Source: Meghimatium bilineatum | Lineage: Eukaryota; Mollusca; Gastropoda; Stylommatophora; Philomycidae | DNA: 64,000 bases | Assembly: GCA_034231615.1 (NCBI GenBank) | Contig: CM067306.1 | Location: 45,142,094 to 45,206,093 of the forward strand | Direction of reading: 5' to 3' | Shown here: positions 37,930 through 50,748 of the stretch, in pieces | Layout of the letters: each line of letters opens with the position of its first letter | Numbering within the stretch: position 1 is the stretch's first letter | Position numbers and translations under genes: made by a program | Notes under the pieces: model-generated | Told to the model about the DNA's origin: nothing | Database searches by the model: none | What the model saw: only the letters and a program-made list of their open reading frames with translations

Positions 37930-40900
37930 GCCTATAACACATGATTTCGTTGTATTGCACCTTAATACTGCAGAACACTGCCGTATTAAACACGAATTGG
38001 GTGTATTGCAGTTTAGTACGCCAAAACTCGTTGTATTCTGGCATATTACTCACAAATTCATTGTACTGAAGCTTACTACACTAGAATTGAGTGTATTCTG
38101 GCCTATTACACATGATTTCGTTGTATTGCAGCTTAATACTTCAGAACACTGGCGTATTAAACACGAATTGGGAGTATTGCAGTTTAGTAAGCTAAAACTC
38201 GTTGTATTCTGGCATATTACTCACAAAATCATTGTACTGAAGCTTACTACACTAGAATTGAGTGTATTCTGGCCTATTGCACATGAATTCATTGTACTGC
38301 AGCTTAATACGTCAGAACACTGGCGTATTACACAAGAATTGGGTGTATTGCAGTTTAGTACGACAAAACTCGTTGTATTCTGGCATATTACTCACAAATT
38401 CATTGTACTGAAGCTTACTACCCTAGAATGGAGTGTATTCTAGCCTATTACACATGATTTCGTTGTAGTGCAGCTTAATACTTCAGAACTCTGGCGTATT
38501 ACACACAAATTGGGTGTATTGCAGTTTAGTACGCTAAAATTCGTTGTATTCTGGCATATTACTCACAAATTCATTGTACTGAAACTTACTACACAATAAT
38601 TGAGTGTATTCTGGCCCATTACACATGATTTCGTTGTATTGCACCTTAATACTGCAGAACACTGGCGTATTAAACACGATTTGGGTGTATTGCAGTTTAG
38701 TTCGCCAAAACTCATTGTATTCTGGCATATTACTCACAAATTGTGTGTACTGAAGCGTACTACACTAGAATCGAGTGTTTTCTGGCCTATTGCGCATGAT
38801 TTCGTTGTACTGCAGCTTAATACGTCAGAACACTGGCGTATTACACACAAATTGTGTGTATTGCAGTTTAGTACGCCAAAACTCGTTGTATTCTGGCATA
38901 TTACTCACAAATTCATTGTACTGACGCTTACTACACTAGAATTGAGTGTATTCTGGCCTATAACACATGATTTCGTTGTATGGCACCTTAATACTGCAGA
39001 TCACTGGCGTATTAAACACGAATTGGGTGTATTGCAGTTTAGTACGCCAAAAATCGTTGTATTCTGGGATATTACTCACATATTCATTGTACTGAAGCTT
39101 ACTACACTAGAATTGATTGTATTCTGGCCTATTACACATGATTTCGTTGTATTGCAGCTTAATGCGTCAGAACACTGGCGTATCACATACGAATTGGGTG
39201 TATTGCAGTTTAGTACGCCACAACTGGTTGTATTCTGGCACATTACTCACAAATTCATTGTACTGAAGCTTACTACACTAGAATCGAATGTATTCTGGTC
39301 CATTACACATGATTTTGTTGTATTGCAGCTTAATACTTCAGAACACTGGCGTATTAAACACGATTTGGGAGTATTGCAGTTTAGTACGCCAAAACTCGTT
39401 GTATTCTGGCATATTAATCACAAATTCATTGCATTGAAGCTTACTACACTAGAATTGAGTGTATACTGACCTATTGCATATGATTTTGTTGTATTGCACC
39501 TTAATACTGCAGAACACTGGCGTATTAAACACGAATTGGGTGTATTGTAGTTTAGTACGCCAAAACTCGTTGTATTGTGGAATATTAATCACAAATTTAT
39601 TGTACTGAAGCTTACTACACTAGAATTGAGTGTTTTCTGGCCTATTGCACATGATTTCGTTGTACTGCAGCTTAATACGTCAGAACACTGGCGTATTACA
39701 CACAAATTGGGTGTATTGCAGTTTAGTACGCCAAAACTCGTTGTATTCTGGCATATTACTCACAAATTGGGTGTACTGAAGCTTACTACACTAGAATTGA
39801 GTGTATTCTGACCTATTGCACATGATTCCGTTGTACTGCAGCTTAATACGTCAGAACATTGGCGTATTACACAAGAATTGGGTGTATTGCAGTTTAGTAC
39901 GCCAAAACTCGTTGTATTCTGGGATATTACTCACAAATTCATTGTACTGAAGCTTACTACACTAGAATTGAGTGTATTCTAGCCTATTACACATGATTTC
40001 GTTGTAGTGCAGCTTAATACTTCAGAACTCTGGCGTATTACACACAAATTGGGTGTATTGCAGTTTAGTACGCTAAAATTCGTTGTATTCTGGCATATTA
40101 CTCACAAATTCATTGTACTGAAACTTACTACACTATAATTGAGTGTATTCTGGCCCATTACACATGATTTCGTTGTATTGCACCTTAATACTGCAGAACA
40201 CTGGCGTATTAAATACGATATGGGTGTATTGCAGTTTAGTACGCCAAAACGCATTGTATTCTGGCATATTACTCACAAATTGTGTGTACTGAAGCGTACT
40301 ACACTAGAATTGAGTGTTTTCTGGCCTATTGCACATGATTTCGTTGTACTGCAGCTTAATACGTCAGAACACTGGCGTATTACACACAAATTGTGTGTAT
40401 TGCAGTTTAGTACGCCAAAACTCGTTGTATTCTGGGATATTACTCACAAATTCATTGTACTGAAGCTTACTACAATAGAATTGAGTATATTCTGGCCTAT
40501 AACACATGATTTCGTTGTATTACATCTTAATACTGCAGATCACTGGCGTATTAAACACGAATTGGGTGTATTGCAGTTTAGTATGCCAAAAATCGTTGTA
40601 TTCTGGGATATTACTCACATATTTATTGTACTGAAGCTTACTACACTAGAATTGAGTGTCTTCTGGCCTATTACACATGATTTCGTTGTAGTGCAGCTTA
40701 ATGCGTCAGAACACTGGCGTATCACATACGAATTGGGTATATTGCAGTTTAGTACGCCACAACTGGTTGTATTCTGGCACATTACTCACAAATTCATTGT
40801 ACTGAAGCTTACTACACTAGAATTGAGTGTATTTTGGTCCATTACACATGATTTCGTTGTATTGCAGCTTAATACTTCAGAACACTGGCGTATTAAACAC
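37930..40900. repeat. Approximately 3-kb duplication of 30406-33370
   Basis: The displacement is 7524 bp (44 monomers) at 30407-31400, becomes 7353 bp (43 monomers) at 31560-32450, returns to 7524 bp at 32615-33370, and is 7182 bp (42 monomers) at the shared rare variant ttccggga (33761 and 40943). Since duplication, the right copy lost one monomer near 38920, gained one near 39970 and lost two near 40920, or the left copy did the reverse. All steps are whole monomers. A third partial copy of the left end lies at 35707-36790 (5301 bp from 30406-31489). Confidence 0.82.
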
Positions 40901-41452
40901 GATTTGGGAGTATTGCAGTTTATTACGCCAAAACTCGTTGTATTCCGGGATATTACTAACAAATTCATTGTACTGAAGCTTACTACACTAGAATTGAGTG
41001 TATTCTAGCCTATTACACATGATTTCGTTGTAGTGCAGCTTAATACTTCAGAACACTGGCGTATTAAACACGATTTGGGTGTATTGCAGTTTAGTACGCC
41101 AAAACGCATTGTATTCTGGCATATTACTCACAAATTGTGTGTACTGAAGCTTACTACACTAGAATTGAGTGTATTCTGGCCTATTGCATATGATTCCGTT
41201 GTACTGCAGCTTTATACGTCAGAACACTGGCGTATTACACAAGAATTGGGTGTATTGCAGTTTAGTACGCCAAAAATCGTTGTATTCTGGGATATTACTC
41301 ACATATTCATTGTACTGAAGCTTACTACACTAGAATTGAGTGTATTCTGGTCCATTACACATGATTTCGTTGTATTGCAGCTTAATACTTCAGAACACTG
41401 GCGTATTAAACACGATTTGGGAGTATTGAAGTTTAGTACGCCAAAACTCGTT

Positions 41453-41465
41453 GTATTCTCATATT
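41453..41465 (+). other. 2-bp deletion type 4 in subunit B (two copies)
   Basis: The usual ttctggcatatt reads ttctcatatt here and at about 45728. Both follow gtattgaagtttagtacg, a rare variant of subunit A, and precede attaatcacaaattc. The shared flanking variants point to one event followed by duplication at 25 monomers. Confidence 0.88.
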
Positions 41466-43318
41466 AATCACAAATTCATTGCATTGAAGCTTACTACACT
41501 AGAATTGAGTGTATACTGGCCTATTGCAAATGATTTTGTTGTATTGCACCTTAATACTGCAGAACACTGGCGTATTAAACACGAATTGGGTGTATTGTAG
41601 TTTAGTACGCCAAAACTCGTTGTATTCTGGCATATTACTCACAAATTGGTTGTACTGAAGCTTACTACACTAGAATTTAGTGTATTCTGGCCAATTGCAC
41701 ATGATTTCTTTGTACTGCAGCTTAATAGGTCAGAAAACTGGCGTATTACACAAGAATTGGATGTATTGCAGTTTATTACGCAAAAACTCGTTGTATTCTG
41801 GGATATTACTAACAAATTCATTGTACTGAAGCTTACTACACTAGAATTGAGTGTATTCTAGCCTATTACACATGATTTCGTTGTAGTGCAGCTTAATACT
41901 TCAGAACTCTGGCGTATAACACACAAATTGGGTGTATTGCAGTTTAGTACGCCAAAAATCGTTGTATTCTAGGAGATTACTCACATATTCATTGTACTGA
42001 AGCTTACTACACTAGAATTGAGTGTATTCTGGCCTATTACACATGATTTCGTTGTATTGCAGCTTAATACGTCAGAACACTGGCGTATCACATACGAATT
42101 GGGTGTATTGCAGTTTAGTACGCCACAACTGGTTGTATTCTGGCACATTACTCACAAATTCATTGTACTGAAGCTAACTACACTAGAATTGAGTGTATTC
42201 TGGTCCATTACACATGATTTCGTTGTATTGCAGCTTAATACTTCAGAACACTGGCGTATTAAACACGATTTGGGAGTATTGCAGTTTAGTACGCTAAAAC
42301 TCGTTGTATTCTGGCATATTACTCACAAATTCATTGTACTGAAGCTTACTACACTAGAATTGAGTGTATTCTGGCATATAACATATGATTTCGTTGTATG
42401 GCACCTTAATACTGCAGATCACTGGCATATTAAACACGAATTGGGTGTATTGCAGTTTAGTACGCCAAAAATCGTTGTATTCTTGGATATTACTCACACA
42501 TTCATTGTACTGAAGCTTACTACACTAGAATTGAGTGTATTCTGGCCTATTACACATGATTTCGTTGTATTGCAGCTTAATACGTCAGAACACTGGCGTA
42601 TCACATACGAATTGGGCGTATTGCAGTTTAGTACGCCACAACTGGTTGTATTCTGGGATATTACTCACAAATTCATTGTACTGAAGCTTACTACACTAGA
42701 ATTGAGTGTATTCTAGCCTATTACACATGATTTCCTTGTTTTGCAGCTTAATTCTTCAGAACTCTGGCGTATTACACACAAATTAGGTGTATTGCAGTTT
42801 AGTACGCTAAATCTCGTTGTATTCTGGCATATTACTCACAAATTCATTGTACTGAATCTTACTACACTATAATTGAGTGTATTCTGGCCCATTACACATG
42901 ATTTCGTTGTATTGCATCTTAATACTGCAGAACACTGGCGTATTAAACACGAATTGGGTGTATTGCAGTTTAGTACGCCAAAACTCGTTGTATTCTGGCA
43001 TATTACTCACAAATTGGGTGTACTGAAGCTTACTACACTAGAATTGAGTGTATTCTGGCCTATTGCACATGATTTCGTTGTACTGCAGCTTAATACGTCA
43101 GAACACTGGCGTATTACACAAGAATTGAGTGTATTGCAGTTTAGTACGACAAAACTCGTTGTATTCTGGGATATTACTCACAAATTCATTGTACTGAAGC
43201 TTACTACAATAGAATTGAGTATATTCTGGCCTATAACACATGATTTCGCTGTATTACATCTTAATACTGCAGATCACTGGCGTATTAAACACGAATTGGG
43301 TGTATTGCAGTTTAGTAT

Positions 43319-43331
43319 GCCAAAATTGTTG
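43319..43331 (+). other. 1-bp deletion type 5 in subunit A (five copies)
   Basis: After ttagtatgcc the usual aaaaatcgttg is one base shorter, reading aaaattgttg at about 43325, 44350, 47425 and 51357. The fifth copy, near 62985, has the derived form aaaatttttg. Full-length versions of the same ttagtatgcc haplotype are at about 33055, 40580, 48780, 52712, 54766 and 56818, so deleted and undeleted forms coexist in the array. Confidence 0.9.
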
Positions 43332-46300
43332 TATTCTGGGATATTACTCACATATTCATTGTACTGAAGCTTACTACACTAGAATTGAGTGTATTCTGGC
43401 CTATTACTCATGATTTCGTTGTAGTGCAGCTTAATGCGTCAGAACACTGGCGTATCACATACGAATTGGGTGTATTGCAGTTTAGTACGCCACAACTGGT
43501 TGTATTCTGGCACATTACTCACAAATTCATTGTACTGAAGCTTACTACACTAGAATTGAGTGTATACTGGCCTATTGCACATGATTTTGTTGTATTGCAC
43601 CTTAATACTGCAGAACACTGGCGTATTAAACACGAATTGGGTGTATTGTAGTTTAGTACGCCAAAACTCGTTGTATTCTGGCATATTACTCACAAATTGG
43701 TTGTACTGAAGCTTACTACACTAGAATTGAGTGTATTCTGGCCAATTGAACATGATTTCTTTGTACTGCAGCTTAATAGGTCAGAAAACTGGCGTATTAC
43801 ACAAGAATTGGGTGTATTGCAGTTTATTACGCCAAAACTCGTTGTATTCTGGGATATTACTAACAAATTCATTGTACTGAAGCTTACTACACTAGAATTG
43901 AGTGTATTCTAGCCTATTACACATCATTTCGTTGTAGTGCAGCTTAATACTTCAGAACACTGGGGTATTAAACGCGATTTGGGTGTATTGCAGTTTAGTA
44001 CGCCAAAACGCATTGTATTCTGGCATATTACTCACAAATTGGGTGTACTGAAGCTTACTACACTAGAATTGAGTGTATTCTGGCCTATTGCACATGATTT
44101 CGTTGTACTGCAGCTTAATACGTCAGAACACTGGCGTATTACACAAGAATTGAGTGTATTGCAGTTTAGTACGACAAAACTCGTTGTATTCTGGGATATT
44201 ACTCACAAATTCATTGTACTGAAGCTTACTACAATAGAATTGAGTATATTCTGGCCTATAACACATGATTTCGTTGTATTACATCTTAATACTGCAGATC
44301 ACTGGCGTATTAAACACGAATTGGGTGTATTGCAGTTTAGTATGCCAAAATTGTTGTATTCTGGGATATTACTCACATATTCATTGTACTGAAGCTTACT
44401 ACACTAGAATTGAGTGTATTCTGGCCTATTACTCATGATTTCGTTGTAGTGCAGCTTAATGCGTCAGAACACTGGCGTATCACATACGAATTGGGTGTAT
44501 TGCAGTTTAGTACGCCACAACTGGTTGTATTCTGGCACATTACTCACAAATTCATTGTACTGAAGCTTACTACACTAGAATTGAGTGTATTCTGGTCCAT
44601 TACACATGATTTCGTTGTATTGCAGCTTAATACTTCAGAACACTGGCGTATTAAACACGATTTGGGAGTATTGCAGTTTAGTACGCCAAAACTCGTTGTA
44701 TTCTAGCATATTAATCACAAATTCATTGCATTGAAGCTTACTACACTAGAATTGAGTGTATACTGGCCTATTGCACATGATTTTGTTGTATTGCACCTTA
44801 ATACTGCAGAACACTGGCGTATTAAACACGAATTGGGTGTATTGTAGTTTAGTACGCCAAAACTCGTTGTATTCTGGCATATTACTCACAAATTGGTTGT
44901 ACTGAAGCTTACTACACTAGAATTGAGTGTATTCTGGCCAATTGAACATGATTTCTTTGTACTGCAGCTTAATAGGTCAGAAAACTGGCGTATTACACAA
45001 GAATTGGGTGTATTGCAGTTTATTACGCCAAAACTCGTTGTATTCTGGGATATTACTAACAAATTCATTGTACTGAAGCTTACTACACTAGAATTGAGTG
45101 TATTCTAGCCTATTACACATGATTTCGTTGTAGTGCAGCTTAATACTTCAGAACACTGGCGTATTAAACACGATTTGGGTGTATTGCAGTTTAGTACGCC
45201 AAAACGCATTGTATTCTGGCATATTACTCACAAATTGTGTGTACTGAAGCTTACTACACTAGAATTGAGTGTATTCTGGCCTATTGCATATGATTCCGTT
45301 GTACTGCAGCTTTATACGTCAGAACACTGGCGTATTACACAAGAATTGGGTGTATTGCAGTTTAGTACGCCAAAAATCGTTGTATTCTGGGATATTACTC
45401 ACATATTCATTGTACTGAAGCTTACTACACTAGAATTGAGTGTATTCTGGCCTATTACACATGATTTCGTTGTAGTGCAGCTTAATGCTTCAGAACACTG
45501 GCGTATCACATACGAATTGGGTGTATTGCAGTTTATTACGCCACAACTGGTTGTATTCTGGCACATTACTCACAAATTCATTGTACTGAAGCTTACTACA
45601 CTAGAATTGAGTGTATTCTGGTCCATTACACATGATTTCGTTGTATTGCAGCTTAATACTTCAGAACACTGGCGTATTAAACACGATTAGGGAGTATTGA
45701 AGTTTAGTACGCCAAAACTCGTTGTATTCTCATATTAATCACAAATTCATTGCATTGAAGCTTACTACACTAGAATTGAGTGTATACTGGCCTATTGCAA
45801 ATGATTTTGTTGTATTGCACCTTAATACTGCAGAACACTGGCGTATTAAACACGAATTGGGTGTATTGTAGTTTAGTACGCCAAAACTCGTTGTATTCTG
45901 GCATATTACTCACAAATTGGTTGTACTGAAGCTTACTACACTAGAATTGAGTGTATTCTGGCCAATTGCACATGATTTCTTTGTACTGCAGCTTAATAGG
46001 TCAGAAAACTGGCGTATTACACAAGAATTGGATGTATTGCAGTTTATTACGCAAAAACTCGTTGTATTCTGGGATATTACTAACAAATTCATTGTACTGA
46101 AGCTTACTACACTAGAATTGAGTGTATTCTAGCCTATTACACATGATTTCGTTGTAGTGCAGCTTAATACTTCAGAACTCTGGCGTATTACACACAAATT
46201 GGGTGTATTGCAGTTTAGTACGCCAAAAATCGTTGTATTCTGGGAGATTACTCACATATTCATTGTACTGAAGCTTACTACACTAGAATTGAGTGTATTC

Positions 46301-49300
46301 TGGCCTATTACACATGATTTCGTTGTATTGCAGCTTAATACGTCAGAACACTGGCGTATCACATACGAATTGGGTGTATTGCAGTTTAGTACGCCACAAC
46401 TGGTTGTATTCTGGCACATTACTCACAAATTCATTGTACTGAAGCTAACTACACTAGAATTGAGTGTATTCTGGTCCATTACACATGATTTCGTTGTATT
46501 GCAGCTTAATACTTCAGAACACTGGCGTATTAAACACGATTTGGGAGTATTGCAGTTTAGTACGCTAAAACTCGTTGTATTCTGGCATATTACTCACAAA
46601 TTCATTGTACTGAAGCTTACTACACTAGAATTGAGTGTATTCTGGCCTATTACACATGATTTCGTTGTATTGCAGCTTAATACGTCAGAACACTGGCGTA
46701 TCACATACGAATTGGGCGTATTGCAGTTTAGTACGCCACAACTGGTTGTATTCTGGGATATTACTCACAAATTCATTGTACTGAAGCTTACTACACTAGA
46801 ATTGAGTGTATTCTAGCCTATTACACATGATTTCCTTGTTGTGCAGCTTAATTCTTCAGAACTCTGGCGTATTACACACAAATTAGGTGTATTGCAGTTT
46901 AGTACGCTAAATCTCGTTGTATTCTGGCATATTACTCACAAATTCATTGTACTGAATCTTACTACACTATAATTGAGTGTATTCTGGCCCATTACACATG
47001 ATTTCGTTGTATTGCATCTTAATACTGCAGAACACTGGCGTATTAAACACGAATTGGGTGTATTGCAGTTTAGTACGCCAAAACTCGTTGTATTCTGGCA
47101 TATTACTCACAAATTGGGTGTACTGAAGCTTACTACACTAGAATTGAGTGTATTCTGGCCTATTGCACATGATTTCGTTGTACTGCAGCTTAATACGTCA
47201 GAACACTGGCGTATTACACAAGAATTGAGTGTATTGCAGTTTAGTACGACAAAACTCGTTGTATTCTGGGATATTACTCACAAATTCATTGTACTGAAGC
47301 TTACTACAATAGAATTGAGTATATTCTGGCCTATAACACATGATTTCGTTGTATTACATCTTAATACTGCAGATCACTGGCGTATTAAACACGAATTGGG
47401 TGTATTGCAGTTTAGTATGCCAAAATTGTTGTATTCTGGGATATTACTCACATATTCATTGTACTGAAGCTTACTACACTAGAATTGAGTGTATTCTGGC
47501 CTATTACTCATGATTTCGTTGTAGTGCAGCTTAATGCGTCAGAACACTGGCGTATCACATACGAATTGGGTGTATTGCAGTTTAGTACGCCACAACTGGT
47601 TGTATTCTGGCACATTACTCACAAATTCATTGTACTGAAGCTTACTACACTAGAATTGAGTGTATTCTGGTCCATTACACATGATTTCGTTGTATTGCAG
47701 CTTAATATTTCAGAACACTGGCGTATTAAACACGATTTGGGAGTATTGCAGTTTAGTACGCCAAAACTCGTTGTATTCTGGCATATTAATCACAAATTCA
47801 TTGCATTGAAGCTTACTACACTAGAATTGAGTGTATACTGGCCTATTGCACATGATTTTGTTGTATTGCACCTTAATACTGCAGAACACTGGCGTATTAA
47901 ACACGAATTGGGTGTATTGTAGTTTAGTACGCCAAAACTCGTTGTATTCTGGCATATTACTCACAAATTGGTTGTACTGAAGCTTACTACACTAGAATTG
48001 AGTGTATTCTGGCCAATTGAACATGATTTCTTTGTACTGCAGCTTAATAGGTCAGAAAACTGGCGTATTACACAAGAATTGGGTGTATTGCAGTTTATTA
48101 CGCCAAAACTCGTTGTATTCTGGGATATTACTAACAAATTCATTGTACTGAAGCTTACTACACTAGAATTGAGTGTATTCTAGCCTATTACACATGATTT
48201 CGTTGTAGTGCAGCTTAATACTTCAGAACACTGGCGTATTAAACACGATTTGGGTGTATTGCAGTTTAGTACGCCAAAACGCATTGTATTCTGGCATATT
48301 ACTCACAAATTGTGTGTACTGAAGCGTACTACACTAGAATTGAGTGTTTTCTGGCCTATTGCACATGATTTCGTTGTACTGCAGCTTAATACGTCAGAAC
48401 ACTGGCGTATTACACACAAATTGTGTGTATTGCAGTGTAGTACGCCAAAACTCGTTGTATTCTGGCATATTACTCACAAATTGGGTGTACTGAAGCTTAC
48501 TACACTAGAATTGAGTGTATTCTGGCCTATTGCATATGATTCCGTTGTACTGCAGCATTATACGTCAGAACACTGGCGTATTACACAAGAATTGGGTGTA
48601 TTGCAGTTTAGTACGCCAAAACTCGTTGTATTCTGGGATATTACTCACAAATTCATTGTACTGAAGCTTACTACAATAGAATTGACTATATTCTGGCCTA
48701 TAACACATGATTTCGTTGTATTACATCTTAATACTGCAGATCACTGGCGTATTAAACACGAATTGGGTGTATTGCAGTTTAGTATGCCAAAAATCGTTGT
48801 ATTCTGGGATATTACTCACATATTCATTGTACTGAAGCTTACTACACTAGAATTGAGTGTATTCTGGCCTATTACACATGATTTCGTTGTAGTGCAGCTT
48901 AATGCGTCAGAACATTGGCGTATCACATACGAATTGGGTGTATTGCAGTTTAGTACGCCACAACTGGTTGTATTCTGGCACATTACTCACAAATTCATTG
49001 TACTGAAGCTTACTACACTAGAATTGAGTGTATTCTGGTCCATTACACATGTTTTCGTTGTATTGCAGCTTAATACTTCAGAACACTGGCGTATTAAACA
49101 CGATTTGGGAGTATTGCAGTTTAGTACGCCAAAACTCGTTGTATTCTGGCATATTAATCACAAATTCATTGCATTGAAGCTTACTACACTAGAATTGAGT
49201 GTATACTGGCCTATTGCACATGATTTTGTTGTATTGCACCTTAATACTTCAGAACTCTGGCGTATTACACACAAATTCGGTGTATTGTAGTTTAGTACGC

Positions 49301-50748
49301 CAAAAATCGTTGTATTCTGGGAGATTACTCACATATTCATTGTACTGAAGCTTACTACACTAGAATTGAGTGTATTCTGGCCTATTACACATGATTTCGT
49401 TGTATTGCAGCTTAATACGTCAGAACACTGGCGTATTAAACACGAATTGGGTGTATTGCAGTTTAGTACGCCAAAACTCGTTGTATTCTGGCATATTACT
49501 CACAAATTGGGTGTACTGAAGCTTACTACACTAGAATTGAGTGTATTCTGGCCTATTGCACATGATTTCGTTGTAGTGCAGCTTAATACTTCAGAACTCT
49601 TGCGTATTACACACAAATTGGGTGTATTGCAGTTTAGTATTCTAAAACTCGTTGTATTCTGGCATATTACTCACAAATTCATTGTACTGAAGCTTACTAC
49701 ACTAGAAGTGAGTGTATTCTGGCCCATTACACATGATTTCGTTGTATTGCACCTTAATACTGCAGAACACTGGCGTATTAAACACGAATTGGGTGTATTG
49801 TAGTTTAGTACGCCAAAACTCGTTGTATTCTGGCATATTACTCACAAATTGGTTGTACTGAAGCTTACTACACTAGAATTGAGTGTATTCTGGCCAATTG
49901 CACATGATTTCTTTGTACTGCAGCTTAATAGGTCAGAAAACTGGCGTATTACACAAGAATTGGATGTATTGCAGTTTATTACGCAAAAACTCGTTGTATT
50001 CTGGGAGATTACTCACATATTCATTGTACTGAAGCTTACTACACTAGAATTGAGTGTATTCTGGCCTATTACACATGATTTCGTTGTATTGCAGCTTAAT
50101 ACGTCAGAACACCGGCGTATCACATACGAATTGGGTGTATTGCAGTTTAGTACGCCACAACTGGTTGTATTCTGGCACATTACTCACAAATTCATTGTAC
50201 TGAAGCTAACTACACTAGAATTGAGTGTATTCTGGTCCATTACACATGATTTCGTTGTATTGCAGCTTAATACTTCAGAACACTGGCGTATTAAACACGA
50301 TTTGGGAGTATTGCAGTTTAGTACGCTAAAACTCGTTGTATTCTGGCATATTACTCACAAATTCATTGTACTGAAGCTTACTACACTAGAATTGAGTGTA
50401 TTCTGGCATATAACATATGATTTCGTTGTATGGCACCTTAATACTGCAGATCACTGGCATATTAAACACGAATTGGGTGTATTGCAGTTTAATACGCCAA
50501 AAATCGTTGTATTCTTGGATATTACTCACACATTCATTGTACTGAAGCTTACTACACTAGAATTGAGTGTATTCTGGCCTATTACACATGATTTCGTTGT
50601 ATTGCAGCTTAATACGTCAGAACACTGGCGTATCACATACGAATTGGGCGTATTGCAGTTTAGTACGCCACAACTGGTTGTATTCTGGGATATTACTCAC
50701 AAATTCATTGTACTGAAGCTTACTACACTAGAATTGAGTGTATTCTAG

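Larger units (their letters stand above)
30407..41600. repeat. Region 5: section with long 44-monomer displaced duplication
   Basis: There is no gene here. Typical variants are attaatcacaaattcattgc (B/C border, for example about 32063 and 33429), ctgacgcttac for ctgaagcttac (about 29869, 31568, 36871, 38931), and gaatcgaatgta in C/D (about 30049, 31930, 37070). Most of 30406-33370 is present again at 37930-40900. The variant cattttactg of region 4 is interspersed at 35156-37890. Confidence 0.8.

Noticed and set aside
38285-38290. GAATTC palindrome as a possible special site
   Set aside because: It arises from one substitution (catgaattc for catgatttc) in a single monomer. I see no linked feature.
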